Shown: positions 23,865-33,018, numbered from the stretch's first letter. The stretch: DNA of 40,323 bases from Magnetospirillum molischianum DSM 120 (GCF_000294655.1 NZ_CAHP01000023.1:122452-162774); one strand, 5' to 3'. The notes: generated by a model not told the origin, from the sequence alone. Made by a program: numbers and translations.

Positions 23865-25940
23865 CTATTTCACGGATTTCAAAGCGACGTTAAAGGTTGT
23901 TCCCTCGCCGGGAACGGATTCGACCCAAATTCGCCCGCCATGCTGCTCTGCAATTTTTTTACAAATGGCAAGACCGATCCCGGTGCCCTCGTAACCGGGG
24001 TGACGGTGCAGACGTTGGAAAATCACGAAGATGCGTTCGAAATATTCAGGGTCGATGCCAATACCGTTATCCGCAACACGAATGATCGAGCCCCCTTCCG
24101 TGGAACAGGCAGAGACCCGAATAACCGGCGACCGATCCGGGGAACGGTACTTGATCGCGTTATCGATCAAATTCTGGAACAGCCGGATCAGTTCCTCGAC
24201 GTGCCCACTGACGGTCGGCAAGGCGGAATCAACAAGGAGTTCGGCACCAGTCTCACTGATTCTGTTGGCGAGTTGATGCCGCACATAGTCGATGACATCG
24301 GTCAGTTGGACCTGTCCCGGCTCATCGGGAATACGGCCGATACGAGAATAAGCGAGCAAATCGAGTACCAGCTTGTCCATCCGGAACGCCCCCTCTCGGG
24401 CGAACGCAATGAACTCGTGAGCTTCCGCATTAAGACCACCACCATAGCGCAGTTCAAGCAGGCGCATGTAGGAAGCGACCATGCGCAGGGGTTCGCGCAG
24501 ATCGTGCGAGGCGACATAAGCGAATTGTTCGAGGTCAGCGTTGGAACGCGCTAGTTCTTCTGCTTTCTTGGACAGTTCATCCTGAGATCTGATTTTTTCT
24601 GTGACATCGCGGACAGTTCCTATCATTCGGATTGCCCGCCCTTTCTCGTCACGTTCGACCTTTCCCAGCCCCGCCACCCAACGCTCAACACCGTCTGCAT
24701 TGCGACAGATGCGATATTCTTTGTCGAAATCATGCAGGCCCACCACAATCTCTTCGAGATAGAGCGTCATTTCGGCCTTCTGATCAGGGGCAACAAGATC
24801 GAGCCAACCCAAGGCATCACGTCGATACCCGGAATCGATACCGAAAATCATGTCCAGAATTTCCGAACTATCCCAGCGGTCGGCCACCATATCGTAAACA
24901 TAATAGCCAAGGTGGGCGACGGCCTGGACTTCAAGCAGAAGACTACGGCTTTCACTAATAATAGCCGCGGAACGCTGGCGTTCTCTGCTGCGCCGAAGCA
25001 GAACAGCATAAAGAATGGTGAGAACAACGCCGCCCAAGGCGATTAGAACCGCCATTTGGAGAGTACGTTGGCGCCAGGAGGCCAACGCGGATTCGACCGG
25101 CACCGCCGCGACCAGCACCACGCCAAAATGATCGAGCCGCTTGAAGCTTGTAATACGCTCGACGCCATCAATCGGAGACACCCGCAAAACTGTTCCCTCT
25201 CGAATATCTTCGCCGGGAGAAAGAATAGAAGAGGGGAACCGCATCCCAATTCCAACCGAAGATTCTGGGTGCCGGAGCAGTAGGGTTCCATCCTCGCGGA
25301 ATACCGAAAAAATAACGCCTTGTTGTTCGGCCAGAGCCTCGAAATATCCAATAATATTATTAAGAGAGAGGTGGGCGACGATAACCCCTCCAAAAGAACC
25401 ATTCGGATTATTCATCCGAAGAGAAAGCGTCAAACCAAATATGTTGCTGAAACGACCAACAATAGGATTACCAGCATATGGCTCAACAGAATTATTATCC
25501 ATGTGATATTGAAAATACTCTCGATCTGAAACTGAAAATTTATTTGATTTAATGTTATCCCCATTTATAAGGACATTACCATCCGCATCAATCGCAATGA
25601 GACGAGGCCGTAATGCGAGCGTCTTACCGATATCGTTGATAATACGCCAAGTAACGGGATCGCGGGCGTGACGCTCCCATTCGCCCGCCTCGCCCAGGAC
25701 AGCGACGGCATTTCTGATCGCCATTTCGGCGCCTTCAAATATCCGCGCGGTTTGGACCGCTGCTAATTCGGCTAAAATCTGGGAACGGATTTCGGCCTCG
25801 CGCAGTTCATCGTTACGGTCTCGGATAGTGCTGACCGAGAACCAAACCCCAACAACGATAACGGCCCCGCCCCAGAGCGCCAGAGGCCAAGCGCGGCCCA
25901 TCTGGAAGGCGACTTGCTTCACCAAAAGACGATTCGTCAT
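23865..25940 (-). CDS. Orphan dCache-PAS sensor histidine kinase
   Basis: I chose the ATG at 25938-25940 with AGGA about ten bases upstream (691 residues); a GTG at 25964 would add eight. A membrane helix near residues 18-35 leads to a periplasmic dCache-type sensor domain (LIAIDADGNVLINGD, then SDREYFQYH). A second membrane helix lies near 285-310. A PAS domain (about 330-450) ends in DVTEK. A HisKA segment follows with the phospho-accepting His in ASHDLREPLRM. The HATPase domain has N-box DNAIKY, G1 VADNGIGID and G2 GYEGTGIGLAICKKI. It would autophosphorylate in response to a periplasmic ligand. No response regulator lies beside it, so the partner is unknown. Confidence 0.92.
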   Translation of the reverse strand: MTNRLLVKQVAFQMGRAWPLALWGGAVIVVGVWFSVSTIRDRNDELREAEIRSQILAELAAVQTARIFEGAEMAIRNAVAVLGEAGEWERHARDPVTWRIINDIGKTLALRPRLIAIDADGNVLINGDNIKSNKFSVSDREYFQYHMDNNSVEPYAGNPIVGRFSNIFGLTLSLRMNNPNGSFGGVIVAHLSLNNIIGYFEALAEQQGVIFSVFREDGTLLLRHPESSVGIGMRFPSSILSPGEDIREGTVLRVSPIDGVERITSFKRLDHFGVVLVAAVPVESALASWRQRTLQMAVLIALGGVVLTILYAVLLRRSRERQRSAAIISESRSLLLEVQAVAHLGYYVYDMVADRWDSSEILDMIFGIDSGYRRDALGWLDLVAPDQKAEMTLYLEEIVVGLHDFDKEYRICRNADGVERWVAGLGKVERDEKGRAIRMIGTVRDVTEKIRSQDELSKKAEELARSNADLEQFAYVASHDLREPLRMVASYMRLLELRYGGGLNAEAHEFIAFAREGAFRMDKLVLDLLAYSRIGRIPDEPGQVQLTDVIDYVRHQLANRISETGAELLVDSALPTVSGHVEELIRLFQNLIDNAIKYRSPDRSPVIRVSACSTEGGSIIRVADNGIGIDPEYFERIFVIFQRLHRHPGYEGTGIGLAICKKIAEQHGGRIWVESVPGEGTTFNVALKSVK

Positions 25941-26205
25941 CGGGTCAAAATCCTGGCGAAACACATCAATACAGCTATGAACGTCCGCACGTCATGCCCT
26001 GCCAGATTGTATGCTTTTCAAAACCCCCTGTGGTGAGATTGATCGTGGCGGCTCCACTCCGCCACACTCGCAGACAATAGGAGATGTCGCCCACGAGGGC
26101 GTATCTGAAAAAAACGTCATTTCCGCTCACATCGGAGAAAAAATAGCTACGATGCACAACGGAATTGTTCTGATATGAATAATATTACTAAATAGAATTT
26201 ATAAT

Positions 26206-26496
26206 TTATTTCTTACATCTTATCCACGATTTATAGACATTCGCTACATTTTCCGGACCGTAGCACCACCCCTTTTTGCGTAAATTATTTTGGATATCAT
26301 TCCGTTCATTGCAGGACCGCTCTATTTCAGCCTCGTTTGACCTATCAGGCATAGGCAAAGAACGGCATTCACCGTAAACGACGGCCCAACGATCAGTTAG
26401 CGCCTCGATATCCGGTGGCAGTGTTTCCGCTTTCGCAGCAGACAGGCCCCAAGCCAGCCCAAGACACAGGGTGGAAATGGAAAGTCCATATCGCAT
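26206..26496 (-). CDS. Small cysteine-containing exported protein
   Basis: The 96-residue product starts behind AGGAGAAAATAG and has a signal peptide (about 1-23, LCLGLAWGLSAAKA). The mature part is only about 70 residues and holds four cysteines in the contexts GECRS, RSCNE, GWCYG and RCKK, enough for two disulfides in the periplasm. There are no membrane segments after the signal. I do not recognise a family. It is on the same strand as the acetyltransferase upstream and the kinase downstream, but the 265-bp gap before the kinase and 54-bp gap behind the acetyltransferase make operon membership uncertain. Confidence 0.7.
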   Translation of the reverse strand: MRYGLSISTLCLGLAWGLSAAKAETLPPDIEALTDRWAVVYGECRSLPMPDRSNEAEIERSCNERNDIQNNLRKKGWCYGPENVANVYKSWIRCKK

Positions 26497-26550
26497 CTAT
26501 TTTCTCCTGCACAGATGCGCATCGAAGGCAGAAAATCATGCAGCCACCAC

Positions 26551-27099
26551 TCAGCCCCGGACACGGGCCGGATTGCCAAAGACCGTAGCCCCGGCGGCAA
26601 CGTCGCGCGTGACCACGCTGCCCGCACCGATCAATGCATCGTCACCGATGGAAACACCCGGCAACAAGAGCGCCCCGCCTCCAATCCAGACGTTGCGTCC
26701 AATATGGATCGGACGGCCAAATTCTAGACCGGAAGCCCGCGTCGCGGCATCGCGAGGGTGATCGGCTGTCAAAATCTGGACCCCTGGACCAATCTGCGTC
26801 AGATCACCGATCGTCACTTTCACAACATCCAAAATGACGCAGTTAAAGTTCAGGAAGACACCCTTTCCGATAGAGATGTTAAACCCATAATCGCAATGGA
26901 ATGGCGGTCTGATAACAACATCGTCGCCGACAGAACCGAGACGTTCTCTCAGCAAATCAAGCCGCTCAGAGGGGGGAAGACCAAGAGCTGCGTTGTAACG
27001 CACAAGCCACGAATGGGTAGCGCTGACTTCTCTCTGAATTTCAGGATCGCTGGCGCTGTACAGATCGCCAGCCAACATCTTCTCCATTTCTGTCCGCAT
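26551..27099 (-). CDS. maa: Maltose/sugar O-acetyltransferase (hexapeptide repeat family)
   Basis: The ATG at 27097-27099 follows GAGG at good spacing and gives 182 residues, the usual Maa length; a frame to 27123 is longer without support. The N-terminal Mac domain has EKMLAGDLYSASDPEI. The C-terminal left-handed beta-helix is built from hexapeptide turns (IGKGVFLNFNC, IGRNVWIGGGALLLPGVSIGD, LIGAGSVVTRDV). The catalytic histidine lies in ILTADHP. The enzyme transfers acetyl groups from acetyl-CoA to sugars; the in vivo acceptor is unclear for most members (maltose, glucose or a nodulation-factor-like sugar). No sugar operon is nearby, so it is probably a stand-alone detoxification or storage enzyme. 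Confidence 0.9.
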   Translation of the reverse strand: MRTEMEKMLAGDLYSASDPEIQREVSATHSWLVRYNAALGLPPSERLDLLRERLGSVGDDVVIRPPFHCDYGFNISIGKGVFLNFNCVILDVVKVTIGDLTQIGPGVQILTADHPRDAATRASGLEFGRPIHIGRNVWIGGGALLLPGVSIGDDALIGAGSVVTRDVAAGATVFGNPARVRG

Positions 27100-27255
27100 C
27101 ACTCGACCTCGAACAAAATTCAACGCATATGCAATATAGTACCAAGCTGCATTAAATGAAACTCATGCCAGCTTGGTTAGGCCCGACAACCCCCGCCTCA
27201 TGGCATGGAAGACAAGGGGTGCGAAGGTGCCCCGTCCGCCGCTTGAGCCGGCATC

Positions 27256-27296
27256 TTGACAAAAATTACCTGCTTAGGCAATCTCTGCTTAGGCAG
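27256..27296 (+). promoter_or_regulatory. MarR promoter with two tandem operator repeats
   Basis: A perfect -35 TTGACA (27256-27261) is followed by two copies of CTGCTTAGGCA, at 27270-27280 and 27285-27296 (the latter completed to CTGCTTAGGCAG). They start 15 bases apart and cover the spacer and the -10 area. Each is a near-palindrome (CTGC..GCAG). The same motif recurs as a perfect palindrome at 27806-27817, so they are very likely binding sites of the MarR protein encoded at 27312. Confidence 0.75.
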
Positions 27297-27311
27297 CTAT
27301 AAGAGAGATTC

Positions 27312-27785
27312 ATGGCACCGGCAAACGTCCCCTCCTCCCCCCTCTATACTGAGGAGAATTATACCCCGGCCCGCAATATCGCCCGCCAACTGATCGATAT
27401 CGCGACCGAGTTGAGAGCTTCGGTTGATCGTCAGGCGAGCGCCCTTGGCATTAGCGGGCCACAATGGGTTGTACTGGTCCGTATCGCCAGCGGCGTCGAT
27501 GCCAGTGCGGCGGAATTATGCCGTGCAATCGGCTATGACAGCGGATCGATGACCCGGATGCTGGATCGATTGGAAAAAAGAGGTCTGATCTATCGCCGTC
27601 GCAGCATCGAGGACCGGCGAGTGGTCGAGCTTTATCTGACCGACCTTGGCAAGACGTTGTATCGGCAACTCGCCCCTATCGCCATCGAGACTTTGAACTG
27701 CTTCCTCAAGGGCTTCACCCCCGAGGAAGCATACGCTTTGATGGGCTATCTCGACCGTATCCAGGCAAACAGCAACACCGAGTGA
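27312..27785 (+). CDS. MarR-family transcriptional regulator
   Basis: The 157-residue protein has the MarR winged-helix layout: N-terminal dimerisation helices, a recognition region around SAAELCRAIGYDSGSMTRMLDRLEKRGL (landmark only, residues about 75-102), and a wing with RRRSIEDRRVVEL. C-terminal helices complete the dimer. MarR proteins usually repress efflux genes and release DNA when bound by small aromatic or phenolic compounds. The operator repeats over its own promoter indicate autorepression, and a third copy between it and the efflux operon indicates control of that operon. The ATG follows AGAGAG. Confidence 0.93.
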   Translation: MAPANVPSSPLYTEENYTPARNIARQLIDIATELRASVDRQASALGISGPQWVVLVRIASGVDASAAELCRAIGYDSGSMTRMLDRLEKRGLIYRRRSIEDRRVVELYLTDLGKTLYRQLAPIAIETLNCFLKGFTPEEAYALMGYLDRIQANSNTE

Positions 27786-27805
27786 TCCCCCTTTTAACCA
27801 TATAC

Positions 27806-27817
27806 CTGCCTAGGCAG
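27806..27817 (+). promoter_or_regulatory. Perfect palindromic MarR operator before the efflux operon
   Basis: CTGCCTAGGCAG is a 12-base perfect palindrome that lies between the marR stop and the efflux gene start. It shares ACCTGC and TAGGCA with the two operator repeats upstream of marR. It would let the same regulator control an internal promoter or block read-through. Confidence 0.75.
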
Positions 27818-27852
27818 TGACAGTTATGGCAACCTTTTAAGGGACCGAACCG

Positions 27853-29286
27853 ATGAAGAAGGCATCCGTGGCCACGACGTCGCTCATCGCGCTGATCGTG
27901 ACCGGCTGCGCCAGTTGGGACGAGATCGACCGCCAATCGGCGATGACCGACGCCAACACCCTGGCCATTGCCGGGACCGCCGGTCCCAGCACCGAGGCCG
28001 CCCCCTGGCCAGCCGAAGATTGGTGGAACGGTTATCGCGACGAACAACTGAACCGGCTGATTCGCGAGGCATTGTCCGGCAACCCATCGATCAAGGTCGC
28101 CGAGGCCCGCATCCGCCGGGCCGAAGCCCTGGCCGGGCTGGCGGATTCCGCGCTTTACCCCCACCTCGACGCAGGCGCATCGATCATTGATCAGCGTTTC
28201 AATGAAAATGGCCAGTACCCCGACTCCCTGGCAGGCCGGGTGCGAACCGAGAACAAAATCGCGCTAGAAGGCTCCTACAGCCTCGATCTATGGGGCGGTC
28301 GCGAGGCGGAATACCGGTCCGCCTTGGGAAATCTTCGCGCCAGCGAGATCGATGCCCAGGCGGCGCGGCTCGACCTCGCCGCCTCGATCGCCCGGACCTA
28401 CGTCCGACTGGCCGGAGAATTCGACCAACTCGACATCAGCCGGGATCTGTTGCGACAAAAGCAGGAGATCCAGTCCCTGACCGCCAAATTGGTTCGGGCC
28501 GGACTGGTCACCGAGGTCGAAACCCGTCAGGCCGATGCCGCCATCGCCGCGACACTGGCGGAGATCAGCGCGAACGAAGAACGCATCGCCCTGTTGCGGT
28601 ACGATCTGGCGGTTTTGGTCGGCAGCGGTCCCGACCGAGGCATGACCATCGAGCGCCCCAATCTGACCGTAACGACACCGATCGGACTGCCCTCGACCCT
28701 GCCCGCCGATCTGATCGGCCGCCGCCCCGATATCGTCGCCCGGCGCTGGCGGATCGAAGCGGCAACCCGGAGCATCGATGCCGCCAAGGCCCAGTTCTAC
28801 CCCAATATCGACCTGTCGGCGTTCCTCGGCTTCAAGTCGATCGGACTGTCCCAGTTCCTCGCGGCCAGCAGCTTCATGGCCGGGGCAGGCCCCGCGATCT
28901 CCTTGCCGGTCTTCGACGCCGGACGGCTGCGGAGCAATCTGGCCGAGGCGAACGCCAATCTCGACATCACCGTCGAACTCTACAACGGGGCCATTCTCGA
29001 CGCTCTGCGCGACGTCGTGAGTCAACTCACGTCCTGGCGAGCCAATCAGGCCCGGCTGGCCCAAGAGCGACTCGCGGTGGTCCACCTGGAAGAAGCGTAT
29101 CGACTGGCCGTCCTCCGTTACCGCGAAGGACTGACCAACTACCTGACCGTGCTGTCGGCCGAAGGCGACCTGATCAGCGAGCGCCGCCAAGAAGCCGGAT
29201 CGCGCAATCGTCAATACAGCATCTCGATCGGATTGGCCCACGCCCTGGGGGGAGGCTTTGCCCCCCAGGCTCTGCCTCCGTCGTAA
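27853..29286 (+). CDS. Outer-membrane efflux lipoprotein (NodT/OprM type)
   Basis: The 477-residue protein has a lipoprotein signal (LIALIVTGC, lipidated Cys near residue 19) and two outer-membrane-efflux-protein repeats. Typical landmarks are WWNGYRDEQLNRLIREAL, SYSLDLWGG, a NIDLSAFLGF strand and LAVLRYREGLTNYLTVLSAE near the end. It forms the trimeric outer-membrane duct of a tripartite pump, working with the periplasmic adaptor and MFS transporter encoded next (gaps of 21 and 31 bp). The MarR palindrome upstream suggests induction by the pump's substrates. Substrate is not predictable from sequence. Confidence 0.93.
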   Translation: MKKASVATTSLIALIVTGCASWDEIDRQSAMTDANTLAIAGTAGPSTEAAPWPAEDWWNGYRDEQLNRLIREALSGNPSIKVAEARIRRAEALAGLADSALYPHLDAGASIIDQRFNENGQYPDSLAGRVRTENKIALEGSYSLDLWGGREAEYRSALGNLRASEIDAQAARLDLAASIARTYVRLAGEFDQLDISRDLLRQKQEIQSLTAKLVRAGLVTEVETRQADAAIAATLAEISANEERIALLRYDLAVLVGSGPDRGMTIERPNLTVTTPIGLPSTLPADLIGRRPDIVARRWRIEAATRSIDAAKAQFYPNIDLSAFLGFKSIGLSQFLAASSFMAGAGPAISLPVFDAGRLRSNLAEANANLDITVELYNGAILDALRDVVSQLTSWRANQARLAQERLAVVHLEEAYRLAVLRYREGLTNYLTVLSAEGDLISERRQEAGSRNRQYSISIGLAHALGGGFAPQALPPS

Positions 29287-29307
29287 CCCTCCCCAGGACG
29301 CCCAGCA

Positions 29308-30510
29308 ATGACCGACACCCCACCCCCTCCCACGCCGAACGATCTTCGCAACCGGCTCCGCCGCAAGTTGTTGATGTCTGCCGCAGCCTTGGGCTTCACC
29401 GGCCTTGGTGTCGCCTATGGCCTCTATTGGTGGACCAGCGGCCGTTTCGACATGTCCACCGACGATGCTTACGTCGCCGGCAACATCATCCAAGTCTCGC
29501 CCCAGATCGCCGGCACGGTTACATCGGTCCACGCCGACGATACCGATTTCGTCGAAGTCGGACAGACTCTGGTCACCATCGACCCGGCCGACACCCGGTT
29601 GGCTCTCGATCAGGCCGAAGCGAATCTGGCTGAAACGGTGCGCCAAGTGCGCGCTCTGTTCAGCCAGGACGGAGCCTTGGCCGCGACGGTCTCGGTACAG
29701 GAAACCACCTTGGCTCGGTTGCAGGAAGATCTGGCCCGCCGCCAGAGACTGGCCGATACCGGCGCGGTTTCGTCCGAAGAACTGAAGCATGCCCGCGATG
29801 CGGTGCTGCAAGCATCGGCTCAGTTGGCCAGTGCCCGCAAGCAGCAGGAAACCAACCGGGTTCTGATCGATATGACCAGCCTGACCAACCATCCTCGGGT
29901 CGCGCGGGCTGCCGCCCAGGTGCGCGAATCCTATCTGGCGTGGCGGCGCACCTCGGTCCCCGCGCCGATATCCGGCCAAGTCGCACGCCGCGCCGTTCAG
30001 GTCGGGCAGCGCACCACTCCCGGCACGCCGCTGATGGCGATTGTCCCTTTGAACGATGTCTGGGTTGACGCCAATTTTAAAGAGGGCCAGTTGGGGGATA
30101 TGCGGATCGGCCAGCCTGCATTGCTGACCGCCGATATCTACGGCGACAAGGTTCAGTATCGCGGCACGGTGGTTGGACTGGCGGCGGGGACCGGATCGGC
30201 CTTCTCGTTGTTGCCCGCCCAGAACGCGACCGGCAATTGGATCAAGGTGGTCCAGCGGGTGCCGGTGCGAATCGCCATTGATCCCCTTGACCTCACGCTA
30301 CATCCGCTGCTGATCGGGCTGTCGATGGAAGTCCATGTCTCGGTCAAGGACCAAACCGGGCCGCAAATCTCCTCCGGGCTGCAAAAGGAGGTCGTGGCGC
30401 AGACCGGCGTGTTCGCCGATCTCGACCACGACGCCGATGCGCTGATCGAGACCCTGATCGCCCGGAATGCGCGGGCAGAACCGACCCCCACCGGCACCGG
30501 CGGTCGCTGA
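29308..30510 (+). CDS. emrA: EmrA/HlyD-type membrane fusion protein of the efflux pump
   Basis: The 400-residue protein has one N-terminal membrane helix (about 23-43), then the HlyD order: a STDDAYVAGNIIQVSPQIAG lipoyl half, a coiled-coil hairpin (about 100-200), and the second lipoyl half (APISGQVARRAVQVGQ). A beta-barrel domain follows, with NDVWVDANFKEGQLGDMRIGQP. These segments match EmrA. It bridges the MFS transporter in the inner membrane and the outer-membrane duct. The proline-rich first 15 residues and the last 20 are probably disordered. It is the second gene of the pump operon. Confidence 0.93.
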   Translation: MTDTPPPPTPNDLRNRLRRKLLMSAAALGFTGLGVAYGLYWWTSGRFDMSTDDAYVAGNIIQVSPQIAGTVTSVHADDTDFVEVGQTLVTIDPADTRLALDQAEANLAETVRQVRALFSQDGALAATVSVQETTLARLQEDLARRQRLADTGAVSSEELKHARDAVLQASAQLASARKQQETNRVLIDMTSLTNHPRVARAAAQVRESYLAWRRTSVPAPISGQVARRAVQVGQRTTPGTPLMAIVPLNDVWVDANFKEGQLGDMRIGQPALLTADIYGDKVQYRGTVVGLAAGTGSAFSLLPAQNATGNWIKVVQRVPVRIAIDPLDLTLHPLLIGLSMEVHVSVKDQTGPQISSGLQKEVVAQTGVFADLDHDADALIETLIARNARAEPTPTGTGGR

Positions 30511-30541
30511 TCGGCGACACCCGCCGCACGGGAGACGAAAT

Positions 30542-32089
30542 ATGCCCCCACCCTCATTTCCCCCCCTAACCGGAAACCGGCTGGTGCTCGCCACCGTGGC
30601 CTTGTCGCTAGCCACCTTTATGAACGTGCTCGATACCACCATCGCCAATGTGGCGCTGACCACCATTGCCGGGGATCTTGGCGTCAGCGTCAGCCAGGGA
30701 ACCTGGATCATCACCTCGTTCGGTGTCTCCAACGCCATCGCCGTGCCGTTGACCGGCTGGCTGGTCGGGCGGATCGGACAATTACGGCTGTTTCTGTCGG
30801 CGGTTGTTCTGTTCGTCCTCCTGTCGCTGCTCTGTGGCCTTGCCACCAACCTTGAAACTCTTCTGCTCTTCCGCTGCCTCCAGGGACTGGTCGCGGGACC
30901 GATGGTTCCGCTGTCCCAAGCCCTGCTGCTGCAATGCTATCCCAAGGCCAAGGCCGGGATGGCGATTGCCCTGTGGTCGATGACAACGACAGTTGCGCCG
31001 GTTATGGGCCCGGTTCTCGGCGGCTGGCTGACCGACAACGTGTCCTGGCCGTGGATTTTCTACATCAATGTTCCCATCGGCCTGCTCGCGGCGTGGCTAA
31101 CCTTCGTTACCCTGAAGGGCCGTGAAACCGAACCAAGAAAACTGCCCATCGATACTATCGGCCTGTCTCTTCTGGTGCTTTGGGTCGGCGCGACACAGAT
31201 CATGCTCGACAAAGGCAAGGAACTCGACTGGTTCAACTCCTCGACCATTGTGGCTTTGGCGATCATCGCAATCGTCGCCTTCACCTTCTTCATCATCTGG
31301 GAGCTGACCGAAAAGCACCCGATCGTCGATCTCACCTTATTCAAGGGCCGCAACTTCACCACCGGAACCATCGCCATTACCCTGGGCTATGCGGTTTTCT
31401 TTGGAAATCTGGTGGTGATCCCGATGTGGCTGCAAAGCGTCATGGGCTATACCGCGACCTGGGCCGGTCTGGTCACCGCGCCGATCGGATTTTTCTCGAT
31501 CATCCTGTCGCCTCTGATCGGACGCACCATCCACAAGGTCGATCCCCGACTGTTCGCCACCTTTGCCTTCTTCATTTTCGCGGTGTGCAGTTTCTGGCGC
31601 TCGACCTTCAGCCCCGACGTCGCGATGTGGGACATCGTTGCCACCCATTTGCTGCAAGGGTTCGCCATGGCGACCTTCTTCATCGCCTTGACCACGGTGA
31701 TCCTGTCTGGCCTGGAGCAGCAGCGGATTCCCGCCGCCTCGGGCCTCTACAATTTCATGCGGATCATGGCCGGATCGTTCGCGGCGTCGGTCTGGACCAC
31801 TCTGTGGGAAAACGGCGCGATCCGGCACCATTCCTATCTGAACGAAAACATCACCGCTTATTCCGAACCGACCGCCCGATTCGAAGAAAGCGTGCGCAGC
31901 CTTGGACTGAATTCCCAACAAATCTATCGGGCGATTGATGCGGAGGTCACCCGCCAATCCCTGATCCTGTCCGTCAACGACCTGTTCTGGGTGTCCGGCG
32001 TGCTGTTCCTGGCTCTGATGGGCCTGATCTGGCTATCGCGTCCGGTTCGCCAGGGAGCACCTCCCGCCAAGGACGGCGGCAATCACTAA
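30542..32089 (+). CDS. emrB: EmrB/DHA2-family MFS multidrug exporter
   Basis: I chose the ATG at 30542, behind GGGAGACG, which gives 515 residues; a frame open to 30467 would overlap emrA. About fourteen membrane helices are present, as in DHA2 drug:proton antiporters. The first helix carries the family motif LDTTIANVALTTIAGDL, followed by TSFGVSNAIAVPLTGWL and a motif-C-like GPVLGGWLTD. It exports hydrophobic compounds in exchange for protons, together with the two preceding gene products. Confidence 0.94.
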   Translation: MPPPSFPPLTGNRLVLATVALSLATFMNVLDTTIANVALTTIAGDLGVSVSQGTWIITSFGVSNAIAVPLTGWLVGRIGQLRLFLSAVVLFVLLSLLCGLATNLETLLLFRCLQGLVAGPMVPLSQALLLQCYPKAKAGMAIALWSMTTTVAPVMGPVLGGWLTDNVSWPWIFYINVPIGLLAAWLTFVTLKGRETEPRKLPIDTIGLSLLVLWVGATQIMLDKGKELDWFNSSTIVALAIIAIVAFTFFIIWELTEKHPIVDLTLFKGRNFTTGTIAITLGYAVFFGNLVVIPMWLQSVMGYTATWAGLVTAPIGFFSIILSPLIGRTIHKVDPRLFATFAFFIFAVCSFWRSTFSPDVAMWDIVATHLLQGFAMATFFIALTTVILSGLEQQRIPAASGLYNFMRIMAGSFAASVWTTLWENGAIRHHSYLNENITAYSEPTARFEESVRSLGLNSQQIYRAIDAEVTRQSLILSVNDLFWVSGVLFLALMGLIWLSRPVRQGAPPAKDGGNH

Positions 32090-32106
32090 AGAGAGAGGAG
32101 AGATAA

Positions 32107-33018
32107 ATGCAAATCGGCCATATCCCGATGAGCGCACAGCCACCGTCCGGTTGGCGGCTGTGGATGCTGGCGGCACGACCCCACACCTTAACCATCTCCG
32201 TCGCCCCGGTGATCGCCGGAACCGCGCTGGCCTGGTCTGAGACCGGCCGGTTCGACCCTGGTCCCGGCTTTGGGGCGCTGATTGGTGCCCTGCTGATTCA
32301 GGCTGGTGCCAATTTGCACAACGACGCCGTTGACGCCCTGCGCGGTGGCGACCTGCCGACACGTCAGGGGCCAGCTCGGGTTACCGCTCGGGGCTGGATT
32401 CCGGCGCGGCGAGTGATCGCCGCCGCGCAGATCTGCCTTGCCCTCGCCGCCGTGGTTGGGCTGTATCTGATCGCCTGCGGGGGACTTCCAATCCTAATCC
32501 TGGGCATCGCCTCTCTGATCGGCGGCTGGTGCTATTCGGGTGGACCGCGCCCGATCTCCTACGGCCCCTATGGCGAGTTGTTCGTCGTCGCCTTTTTTGG
32601 GATAGGCGCCGTCGGCGGCAGCTATTACCTCCAGACCGGCACACTATCGCTCTTGGCCCTGGAGACTGGGGTGGCGATTGGCCTGTTCGCCGCCGCCGTG
32701 CTAATGGTCAATAATTACCGCGATATCGAGGCCGACCGCATCGCGGGCCGCAACACCCTGGCAATCCAGGCCGGCATACCCGCCAGCCGGGTTCTTTACA
32801 GCCTGTTCCTCCTGGTGTCCTTCGGCTTGCTCGCCGGACCGATGGGACCCAATGGCGGCTGGGTGACGTTGGCGGGACTGCCACTCGCAATCGACCTGAT
32901 CCACCGCTTCGTCACCTTGCCCCGAGGGAGCGCCTTTAACCCCATTCTGGGCAAAACCGCACGGTTGCAGTTGATTGTCGCCGTTCTGTTCGCCGTTGGG
33001 ATCAATCTGGGCTTATGA
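32107..33018 (+). CDS. menA: MenA-like prenyltransferase (UbiA superfamily)
   Basis: The 303-residue integral membrane protein has about nine helices. It carries both UbiA-type aspartate motifs: NLHNDAVDALRGGD near residue 70 and NNYRDIEADRIAGRNTLA near residue 200. The start RPHTLTISVAPVIAGTAL and the spacing fit MenA, which attaches a polyprenyl chain to 1,4-dihydroxy-2-naphthoate in menaquinone synthesis. The ATG follows AGGAG at good spacing, only 17 bases after emrB, so it is probably the last gene of the MarR-controlled efflux operon. No other men genes are visible. A related aromatic prenyltransferase of different substrate cannot be ruled out. Confidence 0.87.
   Translation: MQIGHIPMSAQPPSGWRLWMLAARPHTLTISVAPVIAGTALAWSETGRFDPGPGFGALIGALLIQAGANLHNDAVDALRGGDLPTRQGPARVTARGWIPARRVIAAAQICLALAAVVGLYLIACGGLPILILGIASLIGGWCYSGGPRPISYGPYGELFVVAFFGIGAVGGSYYLQTGTLSLLALETGVAIGLFAAAVLMVNNYRDIEADRIAGRNTLAIQAGIPASRVLYSLFLLVSFGLLAGPMGPNGGWVTLAGLPLAIDLIHRFVTLPRGSAFNPILGKTARLQLIVAVLFAVGINLGL

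Noticed and set aside
25975-26157. 60-codon minus-strand frame upstream of the kinase
   Set aside because: It has a GTG start without a ribosome site and no recognisable features.
28288-29979. 563-codon minus-strand frame across the efflux genes
   Set aside because: It spans two unrelated, well-supported genes and their gap, with Gly/Gln-rich composition typical of an antisense shadow.
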